Positions 44,675-55,996 of a stretch of 64,000 bases of DNA are shown here, piece by piece. The DNA is from Cryptomeria japonica. Lineage: Eukaryota; Streptophyta; Pinopsida; Cupressales; Cupressaceae. Where the stretch lies: positions 27,048,272 through 27,112,271 of the forward strand of contig NC_081405.1 in the NCBI RefSeq assembly GCF_030272615.1, in the 5' to 3' direction. The translations under genes were made by a program, and so were the position numbers. The notes under the pieces are model-generated. The model saw only the letters and a list, made by a program, of their open reading frames with translations, made no database searches and was not told the origin of the DNA. Positions within the stretch are counted from its first letter, which is position 1, and each line of letters opens with the position of its first letter.

Positions 44675-45230
44675 TTTTGGCAAGGGATGAAAAATGACAT
44701 AGTCAAGTATGTGGCTAAATGTTTGGAGTGTCAAAGAGTAAAGGCAAAACATAGACATCCAACTGGATTATTACAGTTACACGATGTACCTCAACACAAG
44801 TGGCAAGTTATTAGCATGGATTTTGTGCAAGGGTTGCCCATGTCACCTTCTAGGCATGATACAATAATGGTGGTATTTGAAAAACTCACTAAGGTGGCAC
44901 ACTTTATACCGGGGAATCTAACGGATGATGCACCTACGTTGGCTAGGCGCTTTGTTAAGGAAATATTTAGGTTGCATGGAATGCCAAAGAAAATCATATC
45001 AAATACAGATGCTAGATTCACTTCAAGGTTTTGGACAACTCTTCAATCAGCTCTAGGAACTCAACTAAATATTAGCACTGCATACCATCTTGAAACCGAC
45101 GGTCAAACAAAGAGGACAAATCAGATTTTGGAAGACCTACTTCGCATGTACTGCATGGACCAACAAAAGAAATGGGAAGATTACCTACCTCTAGTAGAGT
45201 TTGCTTACAATAATACATACAAACATCTTT
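44675..45230 (+). pseudogene. integrase core of element C, catalytic residues changed
   Basis: Begins MKNDIVKYVAKCLECQRVKA (zinc-finger Cys pair) and continues GLLQLHDVPQHKWQVISMDF (first catalytic Asp present). IISNTDARFTSRFW has Asn where the family has Asp (usual ISDRD). YHLETDGQTKRTNQILEDLL has Lys where the catalytic Glu (QTE) is expected. Both changes fit G-to-A transitions. The frame shifts near 45225 in YNNTYKHL. Confidence 0.9.
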
Positions 45231-45835
45231 GGGAATGGCACCTTTCGAAGCATTGTATGGTAGGACATGTCGAACACCTTTGAGTTGGGATAGTCTTGAA
45301 GATAGAGTAATTGTTGGACCAGATATGTTGAAGGAAATGGAAAAGAAAACTAAGGAAATTAGGCAAAGATTGAAGGAAGCCTCAGATAGGCAGAAAAGTT
45401 ATGCAGACAAGAACAGGACACCAAGGGAGTTTGAGGTGGGAGAGAAAGTCTTCCTAAGGGTTAGGCCACACAAGATTTCCATAAGGTTTGGGAAAAAGAC
45501 TAAGCTTGCACCTCATTATGTTGGACCCTTTGAAATATTGGAAAGGATTAACCCAGTTGCATACCGATTGGCCTTACCTCCCCAGTTGAGCCGAATCCAT
45601 GATGTCTTCCATGTATCTCTTCTTAAAAAGTATGTACCTGATGAGAAACACATTTTGAATTGGGATGCTTTAAGGGTCCAGGAAATGGGAGGAATAATGA
45701 TAGAGCCATTCAAAATCTTGGAGAGGCGCCAGTGCCAATTGCGCAACAGAGAGGTTGATCAATGCAAGTACAATGGAATCAGAATGATGAAAATAATGCC
45801 ACGTGGGAAGATACTAGGGAAATGCAACAGTTGTT
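45229..45835 (+). pseudogene. integrase C-terminus and frameshifted chromodomain of element C
   Basis: MGMAPFEALYGRTCRTPLSW continues the integrase, then YADKNRTPREFEVGEKVFLR, GPFEILERINPVAYRLALPP and IHDVFHVSLLKKYVPDEKH are the Tekay-type C-terminal domain. EPFKILERRQCQLRNREVDQ opens the chromodomain. At about 45765 the frame must shift to read VQWNQNDENNATWED and MQQLFPFLF, the second half of the domain. The gene ends near 45835, about 80 bp before the PPT. Confidence 0.87.
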
Positions 45836-45914
45836 TCCTTTTTTGTTTTAAACTAATCATGAACTATAGACTCTTTTGGATACATTCAATAAGTGCATCA
45901 GGACGATGCACAAA

Positions 45915-45929
45915 TTAAGGGGGGGAGGA
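45915..45929 (+). other. Polypurine tract of element C
   Basis: TAAGGGGGGGAGGA directly before the LTR start TGTCACAACCC at 45930. Confidence 0.93.
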
Positions 45930-47222
45930 TGTCACAACCCTCCTTTATCACTTTTTGATTTGATACAATTCTATTATATTTTTGGTTGAGCTATCAAAAA
46001 TGATTGAATAAATATTATAAAAGAATAAATAATGGACCCACACACACACTTGGAGAATATAATTCATAAGGCATTATTTATTTTTATTTTTATTCCCAAT
46101 TATGGCACATGTTGTAGGAGGAATTAGAAGCTTCTAAAGGAATCTTCAATACCTTGCATGTAACTCCCCCACTAGGATTTTAATCAATTTTGCATGAGTC
46201 CAATATTGGAAAAGTATCTCATTCTTAATTAATTTCTCTAGATAGTGGAATTAAGGGATTTTTTCTATATACTGTATGCAAGTTTTCAAAAGAAGGAGTT
46301 GGTTATGCCTTGAAGAAAGTTTTCTCGAATAGTTTTTTTTTTTAAGTAGTCATATTTTTCATTTTTGGAGAATAGTTAAGTTTGTTTCGAAGAATTTTTC
46401 CAAGCTTGCAAGGAAGGATCAAGGAAGGCTAGGCTTGAAGATTTGGAGAGGATTCTACATCAAGCTTCAAGTATCCAGGTTCTCCTCTTTTTATTATGTT
46501 TCTTGTGCTATTCATTTCTTTCCTATGAGCAAATCTTGTTGTGAATGAATTAATTTCTCATGTATGAAAATCTGTTTTCCTGTGAATGAAACTAAATGGG
46601 AATAAAGATTTATTTCAAATCTTGTTATTTTGTTTTATCCATTTCTTTCCTATGAGCAAATCTTGTTGTGAATGAATTAATTTCTCATGTATGAAAATTT
46701 GTTTTCCTATGAATGAAACTAAATGGGAATAAAGATTTATTTCAAATCTTGTTATTTTGTTTTATTCATTTCTTTCCTATGAACAAATCTTGTTGTGAAT
46801 GAATCAATTTCTCATGTATGAAAATCTATTTTCCTATGAATGAAACTAAATGGGAATAAAGATTTATTTCAAATCTTGTTATTTTGTTTTATTCATTTCT
46901 TTCCTATGAGCAAATCTTGTTGTGAATTTCCTGTGAATGAAACTAAATAGGAATAAAGATTTATTTCAAATCTTGTTATTTTGTTTTATTCATTTCTTTC
47001 CTATGAGTAAATCTTGTTGTGATAAATTGATTTCTCATGTATGAATAAATTAACTTCTCTATGAATGAAACTTATTAGGAATAAAGATTAATTTCAAATC
47101 CCATTTCCTATTTTAATTCTTTTTTTCTTGTGAATAAATCTTGCTGTGAACAAGAATAAATGAATTAATTTCTCTAGTAAGAAATTTTGTTTTCCTGTGA
47201 ATGAAACTTATTGGGAAGAAAG
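45930..47222 (+). repeat. 3' LTR of element C, first part
   Basis: Matches the 5' LTR from its first base up to GAAGAAAG (38470 region), where insertion U1 interrupts it. It includes a 127-bp array with units starting at 46524, 46651, 46778, 46905 and 47002. Here the short unit is the fourth interval (97 bp), a different deletion from the one in the 5' LTR. Confidence 0.95.
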
Positions 47223-48720
47223 TGTTATCATTGATTAAAAATGTGCTTTTCTTTTCCCATAATTGGCTATGGTTTTTTGAAATTTTGAGTAGGCACATTT
47301 TCAAATGCTTCAGCTCTGTTTTAGGCCTTAAGGGTTTAGGGTTTTTTGATTTTTTAAATCGCCCGATGTCTATTTAAAACCCTCTGGTTTCTATTCTTTC
47401 GTTACTTTATCCACTTAAAGTAATGGGTCATGGGATCGTAGGAAGTGTCCCCCCTTGTCATTTGCCTAGGCGGTCATGTTAATTAATCACAAAAAATTTA
47501 TGCCTTATGTGTATTCCTCCTAAAGTTGTCGGGCCCAGTAAGTAGTGTGCATCTCGTGGATGGATCTATGGCTTTTGCTATTTCGCTAGGCAAAGTTGCG
47601 CGTAGTTTAAAACCAGTGAAGTTGCGAAAATGACATGGCATGCCAACTGGGTGGTCTAGCTGGTCAATGAGGGCGAGTAAAATGGCGGCACGTGGCATAA
47701 GCTACAATAGTTAGCAAGTCGGGATTAAAGGTTAAAAGGCGGGTCCCAGAGGTGAGTCACGTCGCAGGTTAGGAGATGACATGGCAGATATAGGTGTCAA
47801 GAATTAATTGGAGCCTAGTGCTTTCTCTCAGCAAATAAAAAAGTGACATGTCAGCTCTGAAGATGATTGTACGCTAGGTGTTCAAAGTGAGTCAGAGGGC
47901 CCACCCCTCCTGAAGCCTATTCAGATGGTTAAAAGCCGATCAACTAAAAAATGATCTGACGGCCCACGCTATTTCGCAAGGGTAAGATGCTCGTGCTTTA
48001 TACCCTACGAAATAGTGAAAGTGAATGAGGACCGTCCATGTGTCGTGATGGATGGTAACGTGTCTAGGGACACGTGGTCTTAGAAGAAAGCCGTGGGCCT
48101 GCCAAGGTGGAGCCGACAGTATAAGAGAAAGACACGCGGCCAGTGTTGAGTCGAATGTGAAAGACATTTCAAGGCTAGTGGTTGAGTGCCACTTGGTAGC
48201 ACGTAGCCAATAGAGAAGCGGGACCCAGCGCGGAGCCAAGGCTGTTAGTTAGTGTAACGATTGATCAAGTTTCTTTTGATCGGACGATCGACGCTATTTC
48301 ATAGGACCAAGTTGCCCGATAGTTATGCTTCGTGAAGTTATGAAAGAGCGAAAAGAAAGACTTGCAGGAACGTTGTGACCCGTTGGAGCGAAAATACGAA
48401 TTCTCCTATGAATTCAATTTTGAAGGGACGACTGAAGTATGCGGAATCAATGTTGTAGTTAAGACCCTGGGTACAATATATGATTTCCCATCAACCGGAT
48501 GAAGATATCTTTTTAAAGAATTATTGCAGAGGAGCGGATGCAGAGCTATCTTGTTCAGGTATAGAGCAAGTCAATTCAGTTGTAGAGAAAATTCCTTCGA
48601 GTTAAGAACAAGTTTTCTTGTACTCTTGTGTAGCAATTTCTGTGTGGTGTGTTTCAGATAAGATATTGATTCGTCACAGAAGCATTTAGGGGCGGTATTA
48701 ATTTCTTACATTTTTTTTAA
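47223..48720 (+). other. Leader of U1 with TATA box and repeated short words
   Basis: A TATA-like TATTTAAA lies at 47371-47378, about 1.35 kb upstream of the ORF. Between 47400 and 48480 the composition becomes GC-richer, and words such as GCTATTTCGC(T/A)AGG and AGTTGCGAAA recur in both orientations (near 47580, 47620, 47970, 48005, 48290 and 48335). TTGTTCAG|GTATAGAG near 48557 resembles a 5' splice site, and AATTCAG near 48576 an acceptor. No protein is recognised. Confidence 0.5.
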
Positions 48721-51700
48721 ATGGCTCCTAAAAGAGAATTTTCTGGCAAAGTCAATTATTCAGAAAGAAGTATCTGTGATGATTTTCTTGAACAGTTGAC
48801 GTTGTCAACTAATCATGCATAAAAGGCAAAAGAATTAGTGCCTAGAGCTCCCCATTTGAAAATAGGAGAAGGACTGTATGACAAGGGTAACTGGTTGAGA
48901 GACCCACAGGTTGGATTGTCTGGGTTGGGGTTATTTAAGATTGGATTTGGAATGAGAAATTCTCTGGCCCTGCAAAATAGTATTTGGGAATTAGATGTTG
49001 GGAAATTGGTAGTCCCAGGGGTATTTATGGACATAGATTTGTTGACCCAAATTGCACTCAACTATGATCCAGTCACAAGAAGCATTCGGGATATAAATGG
49101 AAAAACCCTTATTGAGATTAATGTTGAAGAATTCATAAATGCTTTTGGTCTTAATGAGTTTACCAATTTTTTAGAGCCCATAAATTTCAAGTCATTAGCT
49201 CAAATTTATAGTGCACAGAGGAATCATCTCAGGAATGGGCCACTCAAGGAATTTTTTGTAAAGATAGGTGGGTTGACAGTTGTAGGACCCAACACAGAAG
49301 AACCCTTTTCATTGAGTATGTTCACCCTTAGGGCTAAGGGAATGTATTGGGCACTTTGCCAAGTTTTGGGAGAAGATGCTGAAGCAAATATGCCCAATCA
49401 CTACCTGTTAATGATTGCTCAGATTTTGAATCCTTCTCTTGCAATTACATTTGATTATGCTTCTTTCATTGCTGACGCTATCCATGGATGGTTAATAGGA
49501 ATAAAGAATGGAAAGGTGGATAGGCCTTTCGGATGGTACTCACTCCTGATGCATCTATTTCTTTTCAAAGGTGGTGATTACTTTGCTAGTGGATTGGACC
49601 TTGTCAAGGAGAAGGAAGGAGAAAAGATGCCAGTACAACTATGGAGTACTGTGTTGTAATGGGATAGGGAGGATGCCAGTTTCTTGAAGTTTGACAAATA
49701 CTTTGCATCCAAGATCAGGACTCTCCTCTGCTCGAAGAACCCGAGAATCCCCAAGGTTCTTTTGAAATTCATAAGACCAAAAGAATTCACAGAGAACATA
49801 AAAATTGTTCACAATTGGGGTGACATTTATTTGTATCCAGTCTCAACAGTTTTCAGAGTGTTTGGTTTTAGAGGCACCCCATTCTTGCTACCTTACCGGG
49901 TTCCTCTCAAAGTGGGAATTGCAGAGATCCTTAGACAAATTGGTGGTGTACAAGAGGCAGAACTGACAGACAGGGGTAAAGGGACTATTTTCCCTATAGT
50001 TACCATAGCCCACCAATTTGTAATAACAAAAGGGGGTTGGAATTGCTTTGAGGATTTTTTCAAGCCTTATGATTTGTCTACTATAGTATCCAGGTGTGCT
50101 GATCCAGAAGACTTCTTCAACGACATGTTTAGAAAGAGAGCAGCATGCAAAGGTAGGCCCCATCAATTTCAGTTTCTTGAAGACCTCATCAGAAATGAGT
50201 TTGATCTAGATGAGTAGGAGCCGAGGAAAGAGAAATGGGTGGCTTATAAGAAAGCCTTGGATTTCGTGCATCAGTTTGATGCCAGCTATGACCCATTGTC
50301 TAGCTTTTTCCCTCTGGAGGAGAAAATAAAGTTTTTAATTGTTTGCTTTGAGGATGTGATGCAGACCTTGAAGGAGAAGAGGGAAGTTGTAATCAAAGGC
50401 AACCCTGAAAAGGCAAGAGTGGTCCTAAGTAGGTCAGCTTCCAGCAAAGCAATCCCTCCTGATGATTATACACTGCACAAGAAATCTAGTTACAGTGTGC
50501 TGATGCCTACAACAGGGGAGCCCTCTACCTCTAAAGGAAAGAGGAAGATACAAGATGTCATTGACATCCAAGAGAGCCCAAAGAAGCAAAGGGTAGGGAA
50601 AGAAGTACAATCGGATGCACCTTTGTATTCTCCATCCCAATCCCCTATCCACATAGGAGATGAGCAAGCAGCAGCTGAGCAACTCCTACAGTTAGGCAGT
50701 CTAGGGGAAATTGCCTACACTTATGATGAAGTGGAAGAAGGAATACCAGAAGAACCCCTTGCTACTGAAATGGACATTACCACCACTGAACTCAAAGGCC
50801 AGGAGTGGGATCCTGAGATAAAGCAGGCAAGTAATGCCTTCTTGGCTGACAACAATTTTGTCACATCAGAAGCATTTATGCAGTTTATATGGAAACAGAA
50901 CATAGATAAATACAATGCTAGATGTGAAAAGAGAAAAGGTGAGCAACCTAATAAAGATCCAGCCCTGGTAGAAGATGAAATAAAGCAAGAGATGATGGAA
51001 GAATTCAAAACCATCACCCCTGAGCAAGGGAGAGATATGGTGGCACAAGCTGGAGTGCTTATTTTACCCGAGTGGGATATAGCAGATGCCCTGGTACTAG
51101 ACGCAGTGAGGAAGGAGACTAAACCCATGGAGAGAATTACTTTCAGTAAGGATAATGCTGCACTCATCATGTGGTCTCTCAAGAGAAATGAGAGTAAGAA
51201 AAGCAAAGATACCCCAGGGTCAAGTTACCTTGGTGGGATGATGGTGAAGAGAGTGCTGAGTACAGGGGTAGTGGAAGCTGCTAGCACTATGCTAGACTGC
51301 AAAATTTAGTGTTGCAGTAGCAGAAAAGGAAGCCAAAGAAAAAGAGATCCTCCAAGTCAAGTTGGAAACAATTTTGAAGGCCTATAACAGTGCTAAGGAG
51401 GAGGTAAGAGGTAAGGATAGCATCATTGCTAAGCTGCAGAGCCAGTTGATGGGACAATACCATCAAGGTGAGTCTTCAACACTGATGATCTCCTCTTCTC
51501 CTACAAGACCTCCACCTACTAGCCCTATCATTGAGTTTCCACCATCTCCAGCACCCACCAGCTCTCAAATGGTTGAGATTACTCCTCAAGAATTTGAAAT
51601 TTTAAAATAGGCTCAGGCCTTATATGCAAAGAAGTATGAGGAGAGAGTAAGGGCTACAATTTCCAGTTTTGCAGATACAATGAATGCCTCATTGCTATAT

Positions 51701-52360
51701 AATAATGTAGGTAAAATTTTGGATATATGGAATGAGCTCAGGGGAGATAAGGCCATTTTGACACCTATTTTTGACAAGTGGAGGCCTAGGGAGCAAGATT
51801 TAGAGTTTATATGTGCATCTTATGATGAAGCAGGGGCCAATCCTATCATTAAATCCACTTGTTACATCACTAAAGATTTAGTACAATTAGCAGCATAGGT
51901 GGATAATGTTGATAGGAAAGTTAATTTGTGCAAAAAGGAATATACTGATCAAGTTTTTGAGTTGCTCCCAGGAGTTTTTGCTAGCCCGGACCAACTGAAG
52001 GATAAACAAATGTGGCTTAAGGAGATAGAAGCCAAAATGTCACCAAGAATTAAAGGAATTATTGATCTAGATGATGCTTCTTTCTTTGTTATAACAATAC
52101 AGGAGATAGAGAAAATTAAGGCACATTATAGTTTTCTCCATTCAGAAGTCAACAAAATGAGAAACTCCTAGAAAAGGTTGACCAAAGCTAAAGCTAAAGT
52201 GATTAATTTCTCATGGCCGACCGATGATGTGTATAATGAGTTGACAACTAAGTATGCCACCCATGATCCAGAACAGTTGGAGAGCGCCCCTGAAAATGTA
52301 GAAGAAGTTACAACTGAACAACCTGTTGAAGAAACTGCAGAGGCCGAAAAGAGCTTGTAA
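48721..52360 (+). pseudogene. U1 long ORF (about 1,200 codons), unrecognised, interrupted
   Basis: I do not recognise this protein. The ATG at 48721 (context TTAAATGGC) starts a frame that runs to 51300, then continues one base out of phase to the TAA at 52358. Internal stops are TAA 48820, TAA 49657, TAG 50215, TAG 51608, TAG 51896 and TAG 52169; there is one frameshift near 51300. The N-terminal 450 residues look globular: NVEEFINAFGLNEFTNF, FDYASFIADAIHGWLIG, GFRGTPFLLPYRV and GTIFPIV. The middle (50400-50800) is Ser/Pro/Glu-rich with a basic SKGKRKIQD patch; the C-terminus is helical and Glu/Lys-rich. The region around FDYASFIADAIH loosely recalls the putative plant transposon protein domain accompanying some plant elements, but this is only a suspicion. 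U2 at 59681 is a diverged relative. Confidence 0.72.
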
Positions 52361-53305
52361 TTGTTTTTGTGAAAAGCTTGTAACCTCTTTGTTTTGAAAG
52401 AAATGATTGTAACAAACTCTCCTCGATAAGTCCGAAGCTTTGTGCATCCATGTTGTTATAAATGGATACTAGGACTAGAGGAAAAGGGGGATCGCAAAGA
52501 ATTGTAAGAAAACGCTGCTGAAATTCATAGTTGAGCTTTTCTAAGTGTAATGGAGAAAATTCCAAAGTTTTTGTAATACTTCTTTGAAGAATAATATCAA
52601 TATGCAGACCATTGGCTTTTGAGTAAACTTTGTGTTATCTTCGAGTATTCCTGCAATTTGTTTATTGCTTTCATTCTGAATAATCCAGGTTATTTTGTTT
52701 GAATGGGGTTGCAAGGCAATTTTTAGTAGATGTGATCGCTAGCTTTTCTCTTTAGGAGGGAAATTAAAGATGCGGGGATCATTCCTACCAGTGAACTCTT
52801 TGTAGGGAACTTTGAATCTTGATGATCATGGTTTAATTTGATATGCATAAATTCTTATAAGTGTTAGGCACATATAAGGATTAACATAAGTCGAACCAAT
52901 GGGATGTGTGAAGATATTTTGTTTTGGGGAGTATTGTCTGAATTTTAGATGACTCTGTGACCTTGGATATGGCACTGGTATTGATTGAAGTTGTCTATTA
53001 CATGTTTTGTTGGCCACAATACTGATTATGAGTATAATTTGCATTCTTTTGTTTCAGTTGGTTTCAAGGTGATTAAATCCACTGGTTTTCTGGACTGGTT
53101 TGCTGTGGGTTTATGTTTGAAAGTGTGAATTTAGTTCACAAAGGTATACCCACCTGGACTCTAAGCAAGTCCGAAGTATAGAAGGTTTATTTAAACCTTG
53201 TCATATGTTGTCTTGAGAATTTCCTTATCTTTGATATCTCTTCTGCACCGAGTTCAATCATATTATATTAAGGATGTTAAAGAGAATCAGATTTTGAAGA
53301 CAACA
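52361..53305 (+). other. 3' tail of U1
   Basis: No coding signal. GAATAATCCAG|GTTATT near 52682 and TTTTGTTTCAG|TTGG near 53050 could be a splice donor/acceptor pair in a 3' untranslated region. Ends ATTTTGAAGACAACA at the right insertion boundary. Confidence 0.4.
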
Positions 53306-55996
53306 TAAAGATTAATTATAGATCTTCTTTTCTTGTTTCTTTTCTTTCCTCGGAGTACATCTTACTGCGAATAAAAATAAATAAATTAAAATTATCATGT
53401 TTTCCTGTGAATAAAACTTACCGTAAGAATCTTGAGTTCTTCAGGTGAAAATCATTCAAATGAAAATCTCTTCCTTTGATTTTTAAATCTTTTCATATGT
53501 ACCCAGACTTATTTAAATCCTAAGAGTAAATCCATTTCTTTTTTTTCCTCTCTTAATATTGATTTGATCTTCTTAAAACCTTTAATTAATTCATTCCTCC
53601 ATGAGCCTAGCTGTCATGAGATAAATTTTATAAAAATCTCCTCTTGTTGTATTGCTTGCCTCAATTTCAAGCACACTGTATTTATTTTGGGGGCTCAAAC
53701 AATTTTCTCTATTATCCTTCATACCTGTGAGTAGATTCTTATTTTTTTATTTTTTTTATAACATTTTTATATACCCCCTCTTAAATTGTTAATAAAACTG
53801 GAATAAAACCATATATATATATATATTGCAATATTAAATTTAAAAAAAACAGAAATAAAAATAAAAATATAAAATAAAACAAAGTAAGTTTTTTTTGCTC
53901 ACATAATAATAATGTTAAACGGTCAATGCATAAGGGAGGTAGAGTTAATGTAACCACCGGGGAGTGGTACCCTCCACTACCCCTGCGGTCACTGTTACGA
54001 CAATGGTTGCAGAAGGAGCGGAGGGGCCCATGGTGTCCCCTCATCCCTGCGGGCCTGCACCTGCAAGACCGCAGGGGTGATGGGACCCGTGGCCCCCACT
54101 CCACATTTGGCAACTAAAACTTAAATTCGTAATCCCTTTTTTTATTCTTAGATTTTTTTTAATATATTAAATTTGCAAATGGGATTTTGTTAATTTTTTT
54201 TTTCTTTAAATTAAAGTTTAGTTTAGTAAACTTAGAGAAATTTATAAATAATTTGGATCATTGTTATCTAATACCACCAAATCAATTTTAGTAAATTTAT
54301 AATTGTGAATTAAATTATATCAAATTTTACAATTGGAATCTTTCAATTTATTTGAGATTTATTTGGTTACTCAGTTGGAATTTTAGGTTCATTTAAAACA
54401 ATTAAGTCATATTATTATGATTTGATCCAAACTAATTGCTCATTTTGAACTAGTAACACTATAATTAATTATTCTCGTGATAGAAGTAAACGTTAATTAA
54501 TTTTGCATGTAAATGACACTATTTTTGCATCATACGAATTACTTATATATTAATTTGCAGTCATTGATGAGCAAGTTACATTTCCATCATCTTCATGCAA
54601 GTTACACGTTTTAATATGTGAGTTCATAATTGTCATTATCATGCAATTATATATTAAATAGTTTAGTTGTAGAAGAATGGTTTTTTTATCAAGTGGTACT
54701 TGAATGCCATCGAAGTAGTTGTTTCAATTAATTAAACTTTGCAATGTCTAATTATGTACATTCATTTCATAATTGTTTTCAAGCATGATGTTTTTCATTG
54801 CTTCTTAGTTAGAAAACTAAATAAAGGAAGTCGGAAAACCAAAACCTAGCAGCGTTCGATATATACAGTGCCTCTGGGTCACGCTTATGGGTAATGCCGT
54901 CGTGTTGAACTACTGCACTTAATGCCTAATAAAGCTACATCAAAGACGTCTGTGGCATCGCCCCTATAAATCATCGGGGAGTAATAAGGGACACTTGGAA
55001 GTTAAAATCCAAGGGGCGGGTAATCCCCCTTGGATCGATAATCTAATAAGATAATCCTTAAATGATTTTACATCCGCTGAGTTAAACCATAGTAAACCCC
55101 CTTAAGGTTGATTGAGTGAAATTATTTTATGAAATTGATTAATCTTGAAGAGTTGTTGTCGCTTGACAATTTGGTCAAGGGTGACGCTTATGATAGGTAT
55201 TAAGATCTAGTTGTTTTAGGCCACAAGCAATAGGCCATCTTGAGCCTTTGCTTAAGTGCTACCATCGTGGGTAGCAACCGCAGAGAAACTGTCTGGGACA
55301 TTGACCCTAGAAAGTGTTGCGTACCCACTAATCAGTTTACATCAAACCATAGAGTAGAAAATAGAATTACATACTTTACGCCTTGATCCCGTGCCAAAAC
55401 GGGTATGTAGGCAGTCTTGGGATGGAGTTGTCCCTAGTACTTAGGCGTTCGTGGGTGGGGTCTAGGTTTGGTAAGAAGAAGGATTGAGGAGAATCCTAAC
55501 TTGAAAGATAAGTATAATAAAAGGAAAAAGGTAATTCAACGCATACTCGGAAGGAATCTCGTATGGATTCGCTTGAATTCCCGAGGCTTTAAGCCAAATT
55601 CCGAGGTAGAATTCAAGCTTGTATTATGTTATTTTGATTTCTCCTAAGGACGACGACCTCGGTGCACTCCTATTAGAAGAGTGTAGTACTTAGTGAGTGA
55701 CTCAGGACCCGAATGGTCTCGATGAGTCTAAGTCTCTGGCCAAAGCACCTCCCATCCCAATTGGATAAATGCCTACCCTGTATGGGTAGATGCCTATCCC
55801 ATATTGGATAGATGAAACCTTCTACTTCGTATGAACATATGCCTAACCCATATGGTTAGATGCTCATCCCAGATGGATGAATGCCTAATCCTAATGGATG
55901 GATGCCTAGAGTATGCGATTGAATCAAACACAAATGATTAAAGTAAAAAAAAAAAGTGGTAAAATTTTGTTGGGTTAAGTATAGTGGGTTATTATA
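53306..55996 (+). repeat. 3' LTR of element C, second part
   Basis: Resumes with TAAAGATTAATTATAGATCTT, matching 38472 onward, and runs to GGGTTATTATA, where the terminal CA of the 5' LTR reads TA. It carries the GC-rich block (53925-54113), the minisatellite (55753-55910) and an extra (TA)n-containing insertion of about 45 bp near 53808-53850 absent from the 5' LTR. Confidence 0.95.

Larger units (their letters stand above)
47223..53305 (+). mobile_element. U1: 6,083-bp insertion of unrecognised type in the 3' LTR
   Basis: Interrupts the LTR between GAAGAAAG and ATTAATTA. Left flank GAAAG and right flank TAAAG give a near-perfect 5-bp target duplication (AAAG certain). Its ends are TGTTATCATTGATT and GAAGACAACA, a TG...CA pair with a 7-bp imperfect inverted terminus (TGTTRTC). 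I searched by eye for LTRs between its first and last 1.5 kb and found none. No RT, integrase or known transposase motif is seen. It has a TATA-bearing leader, one long broken ORF and a 0.9 kb tail. It could be a non-autonomous LTR-type element, a gene-bearing DNA transposon or a new class. Confidence 0.8.
37073..55996 (+). mobile_element. Ty3/gypsy element C, Tekay/Del-like chromovirus with 4 kb LTRs and a nested 6.1 kb insertion
   Basis: Complete structure: 5' LTR (37073-41119), PBS, gag, protease, RT, RNase H, integrase, chromodomain trace, PPT, and 3' LTR (45930-47222 plus 53306-55996, split by insertion U1). Very long LTRs and a C-terminal chromodomain suit the Tekay/Del group. LTR divergence sampled by eye is 1-5% in different stretches, about 3% overall. 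Few stops interrupt gag-pol, but integrase has lost catalytic residues, so the copy is recent yet inactive. It is flanked by the 1 kb repeats X and X' instead of a 5-bp duplication. Confidence 0.93.

Noticed and set aside
52633..53305. Possible 3' LTR of U1 starting TGTTATCTTCGAG
   Set aside because: Only the first seven bases match the U1 start (TGTTATC). The following sequence does not align, so no LTR was called.
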